Assembly: GCA_947497245.1 (NCBI GenBank)
Contig: CANMFO010000001.1
Location: forward strand, 806,001 to 870,000
Length of the DNA: 64,000 bases
DNA from: an uncultured Flavobacteriaceae bacterium
GTDB taxonomy: Bacteria; Bacteroidota; Bacteroidia; Flavobacteriales; Flavobacteriaceae
Reading direction: 5' to 3'
Shown one piece after another: positions 35,554-44,098 of the stretch. The notes under the pieces were generated by a model. That model was not told the origin of the DNA, made no database searches, and worked only from the letters and a program-made list of their open reading frames with translations. The position numbers and the translations under genes were made by a program. Positions within the stretch are counted from its first letter, which is position 1. Each line of letters opens with the position of its first letter.

Positions 35554-36456
35554 ATGTCCAAAATGAAGAAAGCCGTACACTTCTGCCTCCTGTCCCTGTT
35601 CCTGCTATGCGGAAAAGGTACCGAGGCCCAAGAGGTCTATCCCCTTTGGGAGGAGCGTGAAAAACCATTTTACAAGGAAAATGATCTGAAAGAATACCAA
35701 GAGGAATTTTGGGAAACCCTGTGCCTGTTCAATGTCACGGATCCAACGCTTACGGTCTACAGGGCAAAAGGGCCGAATTCGGGCAAGGCGGTAGTCATCA
35801 TTCCCGGGGGCGGCTATGAACTCGTGGCGATCCACCATGAAGGGTATGATGTAGCGGAGGCATTGGCCTCACAGGGCATTACGGCGGCCGTACTGAAATA
35901 CCGGATTCCAAATCCCGAAAGCTCCGACCAACCCGAACGGGTGCCCCTTACCGACGCCAGAAGGGCACTTGAACTGCTTAGGGAGATGGCCGACACCTAC
36001 CATTTTGACCCAGGGAAAGTAGGGGTACTGGGTTTTTCGGCCGGGAGCCATTTGGCCACGGTCGCCAGCCTTTGGAAAAGTGATAAACATGAAGAAAATC
36101 CAAACTTTTCAGCACTGATCTATGGGGTGACCCATCTATCCGATACCAATTTAAAATGGTTGGAGGAGCGCTTGTATTTTAGAAAGCTGACCGATCACGA
36201 AATCAGTCAAAACCGACTGTTGGATCTGGTATCGAAAAACACACCCCCCGCATTTTTGGTCCATGCTTATGACGATGATGTTTGTTTGGTGGAGGAAACG
36301 ACGCTATACGCCCAACGATTAAAAGAACATGACATCCCGGTAGAGACCCATTTGTTTTCCAAGGGCGGACATGGTTTTGGACTGGGACGAAAGGAAGATG
36401 GTACGGACCAGTGGATAAATTTATTTGTCAATTGGCTTAAATCCAATACCCTGTAA
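35554..36456 (+). CDS. Alpha/beta hydrolase (acetyl-xylan-esterase-like)
   Basis: 300 residues with a signal peptide (MSKMKKAVHFCLLSLFLLCGKGTEAQ). Alpha/beta-hydrolase core: IIPGGGYELVAIHHEG (oxyanion GGG), nucleophile in GFSAGSHLA, acid in LVHAYDDDVCLVEET and catalytic His in FSKGGHGFGLG. Members of this group deacetylate plant or algal polysaccharides. It probably acts in the periplasm. No carbohydrate-active neighbours lie immediately beside it, so substrate is unproven. Confidence 0.83.
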   Translation: MSKMKKAVHFCLLSLFLLCGKGTEAQEVYPLWEEREKPFYKENDLKEYQEEFWETLCLFNVTDPTLTVYRAKGPNSGKAVVIIPGGGYELVAIHHEGYDVAEALASQGITAAVLKYRIPNPESSDQPERVPLTDARRALELLREMADTYHFDPGKVGVLGFSAGSHLATVASLWKSDKHEENPNFSALIYGVTHLSDTNLKWLEERLYFRKLTDHEISQNRLLDLVSKNTPPAFLVHAYDDDVCLVEETTLYAQRLKEHDIPVETHLFSKGGHGFGLGRKEDGTDQWINLFVNWLKSNTL

Positions 36457-36505
36457 CCTAGGAAGTGTGCCATAAGTCAACCTGAAAACGGGCAAAGTAA
36501 AAAAC

Positions 36506-37201
36506 ATGGGCTGGAAAAATATTTTTTCGGATTTCTTCGACCCCAAGAAAAGGGCGATCAGGAACGTTAAAGATGCTTCGGATGCCTTGAACAAGGGCAG
36601 GCCGCATGTAGCCATCATGCTGGCCGAGCGCGCAATGAAACAAAACCCCGATCTGGCCAGTCCACACGATATCATCGGTATGTCCCATGCGGTTCTTGCC
36701 AAGGAAACGGCCAGGGCAAGGATTTTTTCAGGCGATAAAGGAGCCGAGGAGCACGATAAAAAAGCCGTAGCCGCATTCCAAAGGGCTGCACAGATGGGTT
36801 CAAAAAGTGCCAGGGGACAATTGGCCCATTGGGGCATTCCATTGGAGGCCCCAAAACGGAGGACGGAGGACATGGCCATACCTTGGGCCCTGACCTGTGA
36901 AAATTGCCAACGGAACTATCTTATCGGGATAAACTGTTTTGCCGTGACCGACGACGATATGATGCAGCAGGGGAGGGGACAGGTAGTATTGGGGAAGCGG
37001 TCGTTGAAACCGGACCTGATAGGAAGCACCAAGGGCTACCTACCGCCCCCTGAAACGCTGGACCCCGCGCAATTGGAGGACCACATGGCACAGCGAAAAG
37101 CAATCGTTGAAAGTCTGGACTCCGGAACAAAACGGAGTTGGGACTGTAATACCTGTGGGCAAAAGAACAACAAATATCCCCCAACACCCCGATGGAGCTA
37201 G
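36506..37201 (+). CDS. Unknown protein with TPR-like and zinc-ribbon-like parts
   Basis: 231 residues, no signal peptide. The first ~120 are helical and TPR-like (DALNKGRPHVAIMLAERAMKQNP; AVAAFQRAAQMGSKSARGQLA). The C-terminal part carries two CxxC pairs, CENC (near 132) and CNTC (near 215), which could form a split zinc ribbon. It lies 49 bases after the hydrolase and may be co-transcribed. I do not recognise the family; function unknown. Confidence 0.6.
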   Translation: MGWKNIFSDFFDPKKRAIRNVKDASDALNKGRPHVAIMLAERAMKQNPDLASPHDIIGMSHAVLAKETARARIFSGDKGAEEHDKKAVAAFQRAAQMGSKSARGQLAHWGIPLEAPKRRTEDMAIPWALTCENCQRNYLIGINCFAVTDDDMMQQGRGQVVLGKRSLKPDLIGSTKGYLPPPETLDPAQLEDHMAQRKAIVESLDSGTKRSWDCNTCGQKNNKYPPTPRWS

Positions 37202-37252
37202 GGTGTGGATTCAATGGGCCCATGACAGGACCCGTGCCCCAATTCGAGCAGT

Positions 37253-37630
37253 TCAGGTTCCTTCGTCAAGAAACTCCCCCTTGTCCCTGGCCACAGTCAT
37301 GCCCCATTTGGCTATGGACGTCAAGAGGGGGACCAGACTTTCCCCAAAAGGCGTAAGGGTGTATTCTACCTTTAGCGGGGGTTTTTTTGTGTGGGCCTTT
37401 CGGGAGATCAATCCGTCTTTTTCCAACTGCTTCAGCTGTAGGCTCAAGGTACGCTCGGTAATGGTCGAAATCAGTTTTCGCAGTTCACTGTACCGCTTTT
37501 TACCATCGATCAAATAGACCAAGATCACGCTCTTCCATTTTCCACCGATCAGTCCCATGGCGATACTCGTGGTACAGGAAAACAACTTATCGTTATACCG
37601 TATGAGCCTTTTTTCGTGTTTCATGGTCAT
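37253..37630 (-). CDS. HxlR-family transcriptional regulator
   Basis: 125 residues from the ATG at 37630 (MTMKHEKR...); a further ATG at 37624 is as plausible. Winged-helix core with the family signatures LIGGKWKSVILVYLIDGKKRYSEL and LKQLEKDGLISRKAH...VEYTLTPFGESL. A Cys in FSCTTS could be redox-sensitive. Divergent from a quinone-oxidoreductase/monooxygenase operon that it probably controls; dyad sites lie between them. Typical of electrophile or aldehyde/quinone-responsive units; inferred. Confidence 0.87.
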   Translation of the reverse strand: MTMKHEKRLIRYNDKLFSCTTSIAMGLIGGKWKSVILVYLIDGKKRYSELRKLISTITERTLSLQLKQLEKDGLISRKAHTKKPPLKVEYTLTPFGESLVPLLTSIAKWGMTVARDKGEFLDEGT

Positions 37631-37647
37631 ATCGTTTTGTAAAAAGA

Positions 37648-37678
37648 CAAATGTAGCATAGCGAACCGGCGCGTACAA
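37648..37678 (-). promoter_or_regulatory. Promoter of the HxlR gene
   Basis: On the minus strand: TTG at 37676-37678, 20 bases, then TACATTTG at 37648-37655, an exact TAnnTTTG. The start codon follows about 18 bases later. Spacing fits the Bacteroidota consensus. Confidence 0.55.
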
Positions 37679-37703
37679 CCATATTTTTTATAATAAAAAA
37701 GCT

Positions 37704-37715
37704 GTTTTTAAAAAC
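37704..37715. promoter_or_regulatory. 12-base palindrome GTTTTTAAAAAC, possible operator
   Basis: Perfect palindrome upstream of the HxlR promoter, in the shared divergent region. Possible HxlR binding site. Confidence 0.35.
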
Positions 37716-37775
37716 TTGTATCTCAGTCCGATATCAAAAAAGTGCGACCATTTTGGGTACTATCCATTTTGACCG

Positions 37776-37792
37776 TTATTGCAGGGCAATAA
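37776..37792. promoter_or_regulatory. Dyad TTATTGC-N3-GCAATAA, possible operator
   Basis: Perfect 7-base arms at 37776-37782 and 37786-37792 around AGG. It lies just upstream of the TACTTTTG box of the oxidoreductase gene, over the expected -33 zone, as an operator for the divergent HxlR regulator would. Confidence 0.45.
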
Positions 37793-37815
37793 AACTCGGG
37801 CTACATTTGTCGCTA

Positions 37816-37823
37816 TACTTTTG
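37816..37823 (+). promoter_or_regulatory. -7 element TACTTTTG of the oxidoreductase operon
   Basis: Exact TAnnTTTG, 31 bases before the start at 37855. Confidence 0.5.
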
Positions 37824-37854
37824 ATAGTCACATTTCAGCAAAACAATACTGCAC

Positions 37855-38796
37855 ATGAAAGCGATCCTATTGGAAAAAGCGGGTCCGGTTGAAAACCTGG
37901 TCCATAAAGAAATCGATACGCCCGTCGTCGGGGACCGGGAGGTTTTGGTGGAGGTAAAGGCCATCAGCATCAACCCGGTGGATTACAAGGTACGCTCGCG
38001 TGAGGAAGCGCTTCAGCGGATATATGGCGAACAGCGCCCTGCCATTTTGGGTTGGGATATCGCGGGAACGGTCGTGGCGACCGGTGCCAAGGTGGCTCAA
38101 TTCGAGGCTGGCGATAAGGTTTTCGGCATGGTGAACTTCCCCGGAAGCGGAAACGCCTATGCGACGTTTGTGGCCGCCCCCGAGAGCCAGTTGGCAAAGA
38201 TACCTGCGGGCCATTCCTTTGAGGAGGCCGCAGCGACCACTTTGGCGGCCTTGACCGCTCTGCAGGTACTACGGCCCCGAATTAAAAAGGGCGACCGTGT
38301 ACTGGTACATGCGGGTTCGGGCGGTGTAGGGCATTTTGCCATTCAGATCGCTAAATGGCTGGGCGCCTTTGTGGTCACGACCAGTTCCGCCAAAAACAGG
38401 GATTTTGTCATGGCCCTGGGTGCAGATGAGCATATCGACTATCGGGAGCAGGCCTTTGAAACGGTCCTGACCGATATTGATTTTGTGTTCGATATGTTCA
38501 ATGGGGACATCTTGTTGAACTCCGTCAAGGTAACCAAAGCGGGCGGGGCCATTGTTTCCATCCCCTCATCCGAATTTTCGGAAGCGGTACAGACTTTGGC
38601 AAGAAAGCGCCATGTGAAGGTGTCCCATCTCATGGTACAGTCCAACGGGGAGGACATGGAAATGCTCAAAAACCTATTGGAAAACGGAACGATAAAGCCG
38701 CATGTATCCAAAACCTTCCCTTTCAGCGACATGGCACAGGCGCACCTGCAATTGGAAAGCGGTAGGACCGTAGGGAAAGTCGTGGTTACCTTATAA
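37855..38796 (+). CDS. Zinc-free NADP-dependent oxidoreductase (quinone oxidoreductase type)
   Basis: 313 residues of the MDR superfamily: GroES-like N-terminus (MKAILLEKAGPVENLVHKEI is the head), Rossmann motif VHAGSGGVGHFAIQIAKWLGA, and no zinc-binding Cys set. Acts on quinones or unsaturated carbonyls with NADPH. It is followed 28 bases later by an antibiotic-biosynthesis-monooxygenase-like gene, and is divergent from HxlR; this trio is a common electrophile/quinone detoxification unit. Cytoplasmic. Confidence 0.88.
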   Translation: MKAILLEKAGPVENLVHKEIDTPVVGDREVLVEVKAISINPVDYKVRSREEALQRIYGEQRPAILGWDIAGTVVATGAKVAQFEAGDKVFGMVNFPGSGNAYATFVAAPESQLAKIPAGHSFEEAAATTLAALTALQVLRPRIKKGDRVLVHAGSGGVGHFAIQIAKWLGAFVVTTSSAKNRDFVMALGADEHIDYREQAFETVLTDIDFVFDMFNGDILLNSVKVTKAGGAIVSIPSSEFSEAVQTLARKRHVKVSHLMVQSNGEDMEMLKNLLENGTIKPHVSKTFPFSDMAQAHLQLESGRTVGKVVVTL

Positions 38797-38824
38797 CAAT
38801 TACAAAAAAAGAAAAAGGAACAAG

Positions 38825-39124
38825 ATGAAAAACAAACAATTGACCATAGTGGCCCGGATTTTGGCAAAAGAAGAAAAGCGCGACTTGGTAAAAGCGGAAC
38901 TGATAAAGCTCATAGCGGTTACCCAAGCAGAGGAGGGGTGTATCGATTACGACCTGCACCAGGACAATGAAGACCCCAACCTCTTCCTGTTCTATGAAAA
39001 CTGGGAGAACCGTGAACTATGGCAAGAGCACATGAACAAAGCGCACTTGGCAGACTATATGAAGGCCACTGAAGGGGCCGTGGCAGAATTTTCCCTGAAC
39101 GAGATGACCTTGGTGGGCCAATGA
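38825..39124 (+). CDS. Putative quinol monooxygenase (ABM domain)
   Basis: 99 residues with the dimeric alpha/beta ABM-type fold (TIVARILAKEEKRDLVKAEL; EEGCIDYDLHQDNEDPNLFLF; FYENWENRELWQEHMNKAH). YgiN-like members act on quinols or related redox compounds. Second gene of the operon with the quinone oxidoreductase. Exact substrate unknown. Confidence 0.85.
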   Translation: MKNKQLTIVARILAKEEKRDLVKAELIKLIAVTQAEEGCIDYDLHQDNEDPNLFLFYENWENRELWQEHMNKAHLADYMKATEGAVAEFSLNEMTLVGQ

Positions 39125-39159
39125 TGGGACAGATGTGGCCCAAGGTCGGGCAATGCATT

Positions 39160-39534
39160 TTATTTTCGGAAGCGCAGGTTTACCCAGACGGAACACAGCA
39201 AGGCAAGCAGGGCCAGCCCAAGGGTGAGGGAGTTTACAAGTCCGGTCCCGGGCAACCAACCTGTGATTTTTTGCACCAGAAAGGCGATGTAACTGGACGG
39301 CATGCCGTGTTCTCCCAAACGCTGGAGGATTCCGTAATGCCATTCGGTCAGAAAGCAATAGCCCCAGCCTTTCCAAAACCCCAATACCCCCCAGGAACCA
39401 AAGGTTGTCAGCAGGCTGATCAGGTTCAGCTTCCGTGTTTTCGGATGCCCCCACCCAAACAGGTTAAAGAGGATCAGTACGGTATGGAATACATAAAAAA
39501 AGGCGTTCGCCAAATGCAGGAAGGTCTCTTTCAT
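39160..39534 (-). CDS. DUF2784-family membrane protein
   Basis: 124 residues with three to four membrane segments and the family's characteristic FNLFGWGHPKTRKLN and GYCFLTEWHY stretches. Function unknown. Convergent with the monooxygenase operon. Confidence 0.75.
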   Translation of the reverse strand: MKETFLHLANAFFYVFHTVLILFNLFGWGHPKTRKLNLISLLTTFGSWGVLGFWKGWGYCFLTEWHYGILQRLGEHGMPSSYIAFLVQKITGWLPGTGLVNSLTLGLALLALLCSVWVNLRFRK

Positions 39535-39670
39535 GTCGATGTTAGCGGTTGGGACAAAAGATAGGAAATTATTGTCTTAATGTCCTTGAACCGTATTTCA
39601 AGGAACGCGGGCGGCCCGCTTCAGGGCCAACATGGTCCACTACCTCCTGCCAATAACTCTTTGCCCCCTG

Positions 39671-39745
39671 ATTTTCCCAACTATCCCGAAATACGCCCGA
39701 ATATTACATGGGTTTTTCTTTCCTGATTTTTAATCCGGAGTTTTA
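39671..39745 (+). repeat. Partial copy of the 113-bp dispersed repeat
   Basis: Shares a perfect 31-base core (39691-39721) with copies at 49339 and 58665, and imperfect similarity on both sides, including about 22 bases past the core shared with the copy before susC. Same orientation; ends about 80 bases before an outer-membrane protein start. Confidence 0.7.
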
Positions 39746-39815
39746 TGGGATGAACCGGGGCACGGCCTACCCGCCCTCCACTGGCGGGTAAACCGGGAGG
39801 CACGGCCCCATAAAA
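39741..39815. promoter_or_regulatory. Nested inverted repeats just upstream of the outer-membrane protein gene
   Basis: Inner stem TACCCGCC (39768-39775) / GGCGGGTA (39783-39790) with a 7-base loop; outer TTTTATGGG (39741-39749) / CCCATAAAA (39807-39815), and GGGGC/GCCCC arms competing with it. The 3' end lies 10 bases before the ATG at 39825, so the RNA could hide the start region. No T-run follows, so a terminator is unlikely. Confidence 0.5.
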
Positions 39816-39824
39816 TCGCATATT

Positions 39825-40406
39825 ATGGAACAATCCATAGGGATCGCCCTCTACTCCTTTTTTTTACTTGGTTCTTTTGTTGGTACCGCTCAGGAAGTCC
39901 GTTCGGACATGGACAAAGAAGCACCTATATCCATTGAAAATAGGGCGAATGAACTGAAGGTCGGCGCTGTAAAACTACTGGCAGGTCCCATTTTGGATCT
40001 GGAATATGAGCGCATTCTAAGCAAATTCACCTCCTATGGTGGAAATATCGTTGTTCAGTTGGAAAAGAATACCTACCTATACGATTTTTCCATAAGCCCA
40101 TTTTTTAGGATGTACTTTACAGAGACCAAGGAATATGGGTCCAAAGGCTTTTTCGCACAGGCGTTTATCGGCTATTATTGGGGAGAAGGCCAATATTATG
40201 ATATCCATGATGATATCTATTATTTCGATGGGAGGACCAAAAGGTTCAACGTTTTTGGAACGGGGTTCGGGATAGGAAAGAAATGGGTAAACAAACAGGG
40301 TTTTGTACTTCAGATCTTAATGGGTGGGGGCAGGACTATTGGCGGTAAAACCACAGCTCCAGGCGAGTTGTTCCATGGCGATGTTGCTGTGGGGTATCGG
40401 TTTTGA
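39825..40406 (+). CDS. DUF3575-like outer membrane beta-barrel protein
   Basis: 193 residues with a signal peptide (MEQSIGIALYSFFLLGSFVGTAQ) and a beta-barrel-like pattern of alternating hydrophobic strands ending in a Phe (VAVGYRF). Resembles DUF3575 outer-membrane proteins. Preceded by a copy of the dispersed repeat and strong inverted repeats. Function unknown. Confidence 0.6.
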   Translation: MEQSIGIALYSFFLLGSFVGTAQEVRSDMDKEAPISIENRANELKVGAVKLLAGPILDLEYERILSKFTSYGGNIVVQLEKNTYLYDFSISPFFRMYFTETKEYGSKGFFAQAFIGYYWGEGQYYDIHDDIYYFDGRTKRFNVFGTGFGIGKKWVNKQGFVLQILMGGGRTIGGKTTAPGELFHGDVAVGYRF

Positions 40407-40552
40407 CCCTCCCAAGAATACCGAAAAGGTAGCCCTTATCGACTTTAAGGCCTGTTATTTTTACCCCTAAAAGTAGTTTTTTGACAGATTTTATGTACTA
40501 CTTTGAACATTCTTTTTATTTTTCATCAGCGAATATCTAAAACCAACTTTTT

Positions 40553-42658
40553 ATGACCACGACGTACTATCCAGCAAGTCCAACACGATCCAATAGGAAA
40601 CTTACAGCCCTGACACCATCGTACCAATTCAGGGCCTTCTTGGCCGTGCTGGCCATTGTGCTTTTTTTTGTCCTTTACCTGATACTGGTTGCTTCTCTCG
40701 GGTATTTGGTATACTATGCCATCTCCTACGATATGGGCAACATAAATAAATTGACCATTTTAATGAAAGTGGGGGCCATCGCCGGGGCGATAATGCTCTT
40801 CGCATTCACCTTAAAGTTCATATTTAAGCTTAAAAACCACAAGCCCAAAAACCGAATAAAACTGGACAAAAAAGAATACCAGGACCTATGGGCCTTTGTA
40901 AATCAGATATGCAAGGAGACAGGGGCTCCCAGACCCAAATCCATTTATGTGGATCCAGATGTCAATGCCTATGTGGCCTATTCGAATATGTGGTTGAGCC
41001 TGTTTCTACCTGTTCGCAAAGAGCTCACTATCGGTATGGGCTTGGTAGATTGCCTTAATCTTTCAGAATTCAAGGCGGTAATCAGCCATGAATTTGGTCA
41101 TTTTGCACAGCGCAGCATGAAAATAGGAAGCTATATCATTTCGGCCAATACCATCATCCACGATATGATTTTTGCCAGGGACAAATGGGACGATCTATTG
41201 GAAAGTTGGCGAGGTTCGGATATCAGGCTTTCTGCTGCTGCTTGGGTCATTACTCCGATCATTTGGATCATTCGTCAGGTACTAAGCCTGTTTTACCAGT
41301 TTCTCAATATCATGTATTCCTCGCTTTCACGGGAAATGGAATTCAACGCGGACAAAGTTGCGGTAAGTACCTCGGGCAGCGAAGCCATTGTTTCGGCACT
41401 TTGGAAGCTGGATGGTGGATCCGCGCATTGGAGCAAAACAATCAACCATGCGTATCTGGCCTCCCAAAAACAAAATTTTGTAAAGAACATGTATCAGCAC
41501 AATGCTATGGCCTTGGAGCGAGCTTCGATTTCGCAACAACAAACCCTGGCTGCCCTGCCGGAAGACCCTCGGGGAGGGACGCACTATTTTGCCAGCTCCG
41601 AGCTATCAAAAGTAGGGATGTACGCCAGTCACCCCCCTAATGATATGCGGGAGAACAATGCAAAAACGCCCTATGTTTCCTGTGAAGAAGACCAACGGTC
41701 TCCTTGGGTCCTGTTTGGAAACAAGGAACCTCTACAGGAGGCGATGACTGCAATGATCTACCAACAATATCTCGATAAACAACCCATTGAATTTGTAGAC
41801 CCCCAGATTTTCGAGGATTTCATTGCTGCAGAAAATGCGGGGAACGAGTTGTTGGAGGAATACCAGAATACTTTTGAAAACCGGTTTTTGCAAATCCCGG
41901 ACATATCCGTACTTGAAAAGGAGGCCGCAGCACTACAAGGCGCCGACGCTTCGGGGCTTGAAAACCTTAAATTGGAACTCAATTACTTAATGAAACCAGT
42001 AAGCGAACTGGAACAATTGATGTCAAAGGTTCAACAAATAGCCCAGGGAACTTCTACGGAAAGTACTTTTTCCATACAAGGTACCACTTATGATAAAAAA
42101 AATCTTCAGCAGGGTTATGAGCACCTTTTGCAGGAACGGGAACGGCTTTTTGAAGAATCCTTCAAGGATTGGGACCGTTCTCTCTGCGGGTATCACTACG
42201 CCTTGGCCAAGCGTTTGGGGAAAGATCATATCTTGCTGGATCGCTATTTACTGCACCGCGCTATAGAGAAAATATACCGGGCGGTGTCGGGTACCAAAGC
42301 AGGGATTTACGAACGTGTGGCGAAGGCCCAGGAGCAAGGAGAAGTAGATCACGGAGTGATCAATGCCATTATGCACGACATAAAAGGGGCCATAAGGGCC
42401 CTAAACGAAGACATGGACGCCTTGGATGGTGTCAAGTTTGTTCCGCTCCCGAATATTGACTCAGTGGAAGACCTTAAACGGGCCATTGTGGAGGGAGGAA
42501 GGTTCAAACCCGAATCGGGAAAGATTTTTGAGAACGGTGGCTTCGACAAGACGATGACCGTGCTGGAAAATGCCATAGTCCATTGTCAACGTATCGATCA
42601 AAAGAGTATAGGCAGTATTCTTAGTTTACACAAGGAGCTTCAAAAAGGGGCTATGTAG
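40553..42658 (+). CDS. M48-family membrane metalloprotease
   Basis: 701 residues. Two N-terminal TM segments (about 28-57 and 69-91), a zinc site H179-EFGH183 and the downstream Glu in SREMEFNADKVAV, with another TM pair between (AAAWVITPIIWIIRQVLSLF). HtpX-like core is followed by a ~300-residue helical C-terminal region rich in Glu/Gln (420-700), longer than in HtpX. It probably degrades membrane or envelope proteins at the inner membrane. Substrates unknown. Confidence 0.87.
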   Translation: MTTTYYPASPTRSNRKLTALTPSYQFRAFLAVLAIVLFFVLYLILVASLGYLVYYAISYDMGNINKLTILMKVGAIAGAIMLFAFTLKFIFKLKNHKPKNRIKLDKKEYQDLWAFVNQICKETGAPRPKSIYVDPDVNAYVAYSNMWLSLFLPVRKELTIGMGLVDCLNLSEFKAVISHEFGHFAQRSMKIGSYIISANTIIHDMIFARDKWDDLLESWRGSDIRLSAAAWVITPIIWIIRQVLSLFYQFLNIMYSSLSREMEFNADKVAVSTSGSEAIVSALWKLDGGSAHWSKTINHAYLASQKQNFVKNMYQHNAMALERASISQQQTLAALPEDPRGGTHYFASSELSKVGMYASHPPNDMRENNAKTPYVSCEEDQRSPWVLFGNKEPLQEAMTAMIYQQYLDKQPIEFVDPQIFEDFIAAENAGNELLEEYQNTFENRFLQIPDISVLEKEAAALQGADASGLENLKLELNYLMKPVSELEQLMSKVQQIAQGTSTESTFSIQGTTYDKKNLQQGYEHLLQERERLFEESFKDWDRSLCGYHYALAKRLGKDHILLDRYLLHRAIEKIYRAVSGTKAGIYERVAKAQEQGEVDHGVINAIMHDIKGAIRALNEDMDALDGVKFVPLPNIDSVEDLKRAIVEGGRFKPESGKIFENGGFDKTMTVLENAIVHCQRIDQKSIGSILSLHKELQKGAM

Positions 42659-42687
42659 TTGATAGGTAAATGGGAATGGACCTTTCA

Positions 42688-42705
42688 CCCTTAATGGTAT
42701 AAGGG
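42688..42705. terminator. Short hairpin CCCTTA/TAAGGG after the M48 gene
   Basis: Perfect 6-base arms at 42688-42693 and 42700-42705 with a 6-base loop, 30 bases after the M48 stop. No T-run follows, so weak. Confidence 0.3.
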
Positions 42706-42885
42706 GAGGAGAGGAGAAGGGATAAAAAAGCATCAGGCCAACCTTTTGTAAATGCTATGCTTGCCGGGGAGGACCTATCCACCGCAAACAGCAAGTGATA
42801 CCCAAAATTATCCGCTCGTATTTTTTTATTTCAAACCCAACTTTCTTTTGACCCGGGCCCATTTCCCATTTTGGCCCATCGGACG

Positions 42886-44022
42886 ATGTTGCCATTATAC
42901 AATATATTTGCCCCAATGGGAGCAATCGTTTTTATCTATGGCATCAGTTTTCTGCAGGGCACCATTTTCGCCTTGATCGTACTGATTTCCAAATTTTATC
43001 GAAGCCGGACCAACAGGTATCTTGCGTTTACCATCTTGGTCATTAGTGCGATCGGATTGATGAACGGCATAGAGGAATACCTTGGGGATTCCAAGATATT
43101 TCTTTTCGAGGTATTGAACATTGTTCCCTTGGAAATGTTGTTCCCGGCAACCTTTTTCACTTACATTTATCTAAAATCAAATGCAAAATTTCTTAGCGGA
43201 AAGTTGGTATTTCTGTATATCCCATTTTATTTGTTTTCCATTGCAAATATTACGATCGTACTGTTGGATGCCTATGGTCTGATAGCGGGGCCCGGTATCC
43301 GTTCCGCCGTTTATCTGTTGTTCGATGTTGAGTATTTCTTTATCCTGGTGTGTTCCTTTCTGATTGGTATTTTTTGTTTTGTCCTTGTAGGCAAAGCTGC
43401 ACATTTGGAGGAGGCCAGCAAAAAATGGCTCAAATACCTGATCGCCATTTATTTTGTCCTTGTTGCACTATGGGAACTCTCGGAACTATATAACATCCTT
43501 ACGGACAAAGAGTCCGTTTACATGGAATATGCCCTTTGGGTAGGAGTGACCACTTTTTTTTACTGGGTCAGTTATAAGGGCCTGATCCGATTTAAACTGT
43601 TGGAGGACCGATATGAAATAACCCAAATTATCAAATCGGGTTTGCCCAAAGAACAAAAGAAGCCAAAAAAGGACACTGCCAATATCCATTTTCAAAAACT
43701 TGAGGCATTGATGCAAACAGAGCATGCCTATTTGGACTCCAATCTGAACCGGGAGAATATTGCGGATCGGATAGGAATAAGTCCGGGCTACCTATCCAAG
43801 ATCATAAACCACACTACAAAGGACAATTTTTCGGAATACGTGAACTCCTATCGGGTGGACGCGGTGAAAAACATGATCCAAAACCCGGAATTTGGCAAAT
43901 ATAGCTTACTGGCTATCGGATACGAGTCTGGATTCACCTCTAAAACAGGGTTTTACAATGCATTCAAACAACGCACCGGAATGACCCCAAATGCCTACAA
44001 GACGAAAATGAACAAGTCTTAA
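42886..44022 (+). CDS. AraC-family regulator with N-terminal membrane region
   Basis: 378 residues from the ATG at 42886 (an upstream TTG at 42871 is in frame). Seven hydrophobic segments span ~12-235, then a linker and a C-terminal AraC double helix-turn-helix (LNRENIADRIGISPGYLSKI; NMIQNPEFGKYSLLAIGYESGFTSKTGFYNAF is in that region). This 7TM-AraC design is frequent in Bacteroidota and suggests membrane sensing coupled to DNA binding. Followed by an alpha/beta hydrolase lipoprotein it may control. Confidence 0.85.
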   Translation: MLPLYNIFAPMGAIVFIYGISFLQGTIFALIVLISKFYRSRTNRYLAFTILVISAIGLMNGIEEYLGDSKIFLFEVLNIVPLEMLFPATFFTYIYLKSNAKFLSGKLVFLYIPFYLFSIANITIVLLDAYGLIAGPGIRSAVYLLFDVEYFFILVCSFLIGIFCFVLVGKAAHLEEASKKWLKYLIAIYFVLVALWELSELYNILTDKESVYMEYALWVGVTTFFYWVSYKGLIRFKLLEDRYEITQIIKSGLPKEQKKPKKDTANIHFQKLEALMQTEHAYLDSNLNRENIADRIGISPGYLSKIINHTTKDNFSEYVNSYRVDAVKNMIQNPEFGKYSLLAIGYESGFTSKTGFYNAFKQRTGMTPNAYKTKMNKS

Positions 44023-44055
44023 TTTCTCCACTTTTCACATTTAAGGACCCTTATT

Positions 44056-44084
44056 TTTTAGGCCACCAATAGTTTTGCCTAAAA
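44056..44084. terminator. Hairpin TTTTAGGC/GCCTAAAA between AraC and hydrolase genes
   Basis: Perfect 8-base arms at 44056-44063 and 44077-44084 around a 13-base loop; the downstream arm ends 14 bases before the next start. It could be a terminator working in both directions or an operator dyad for the neighbouring AraC regulator. Confidence 0.4.
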
Positions 44085-44098
44085 TTTAAATCATAAAA

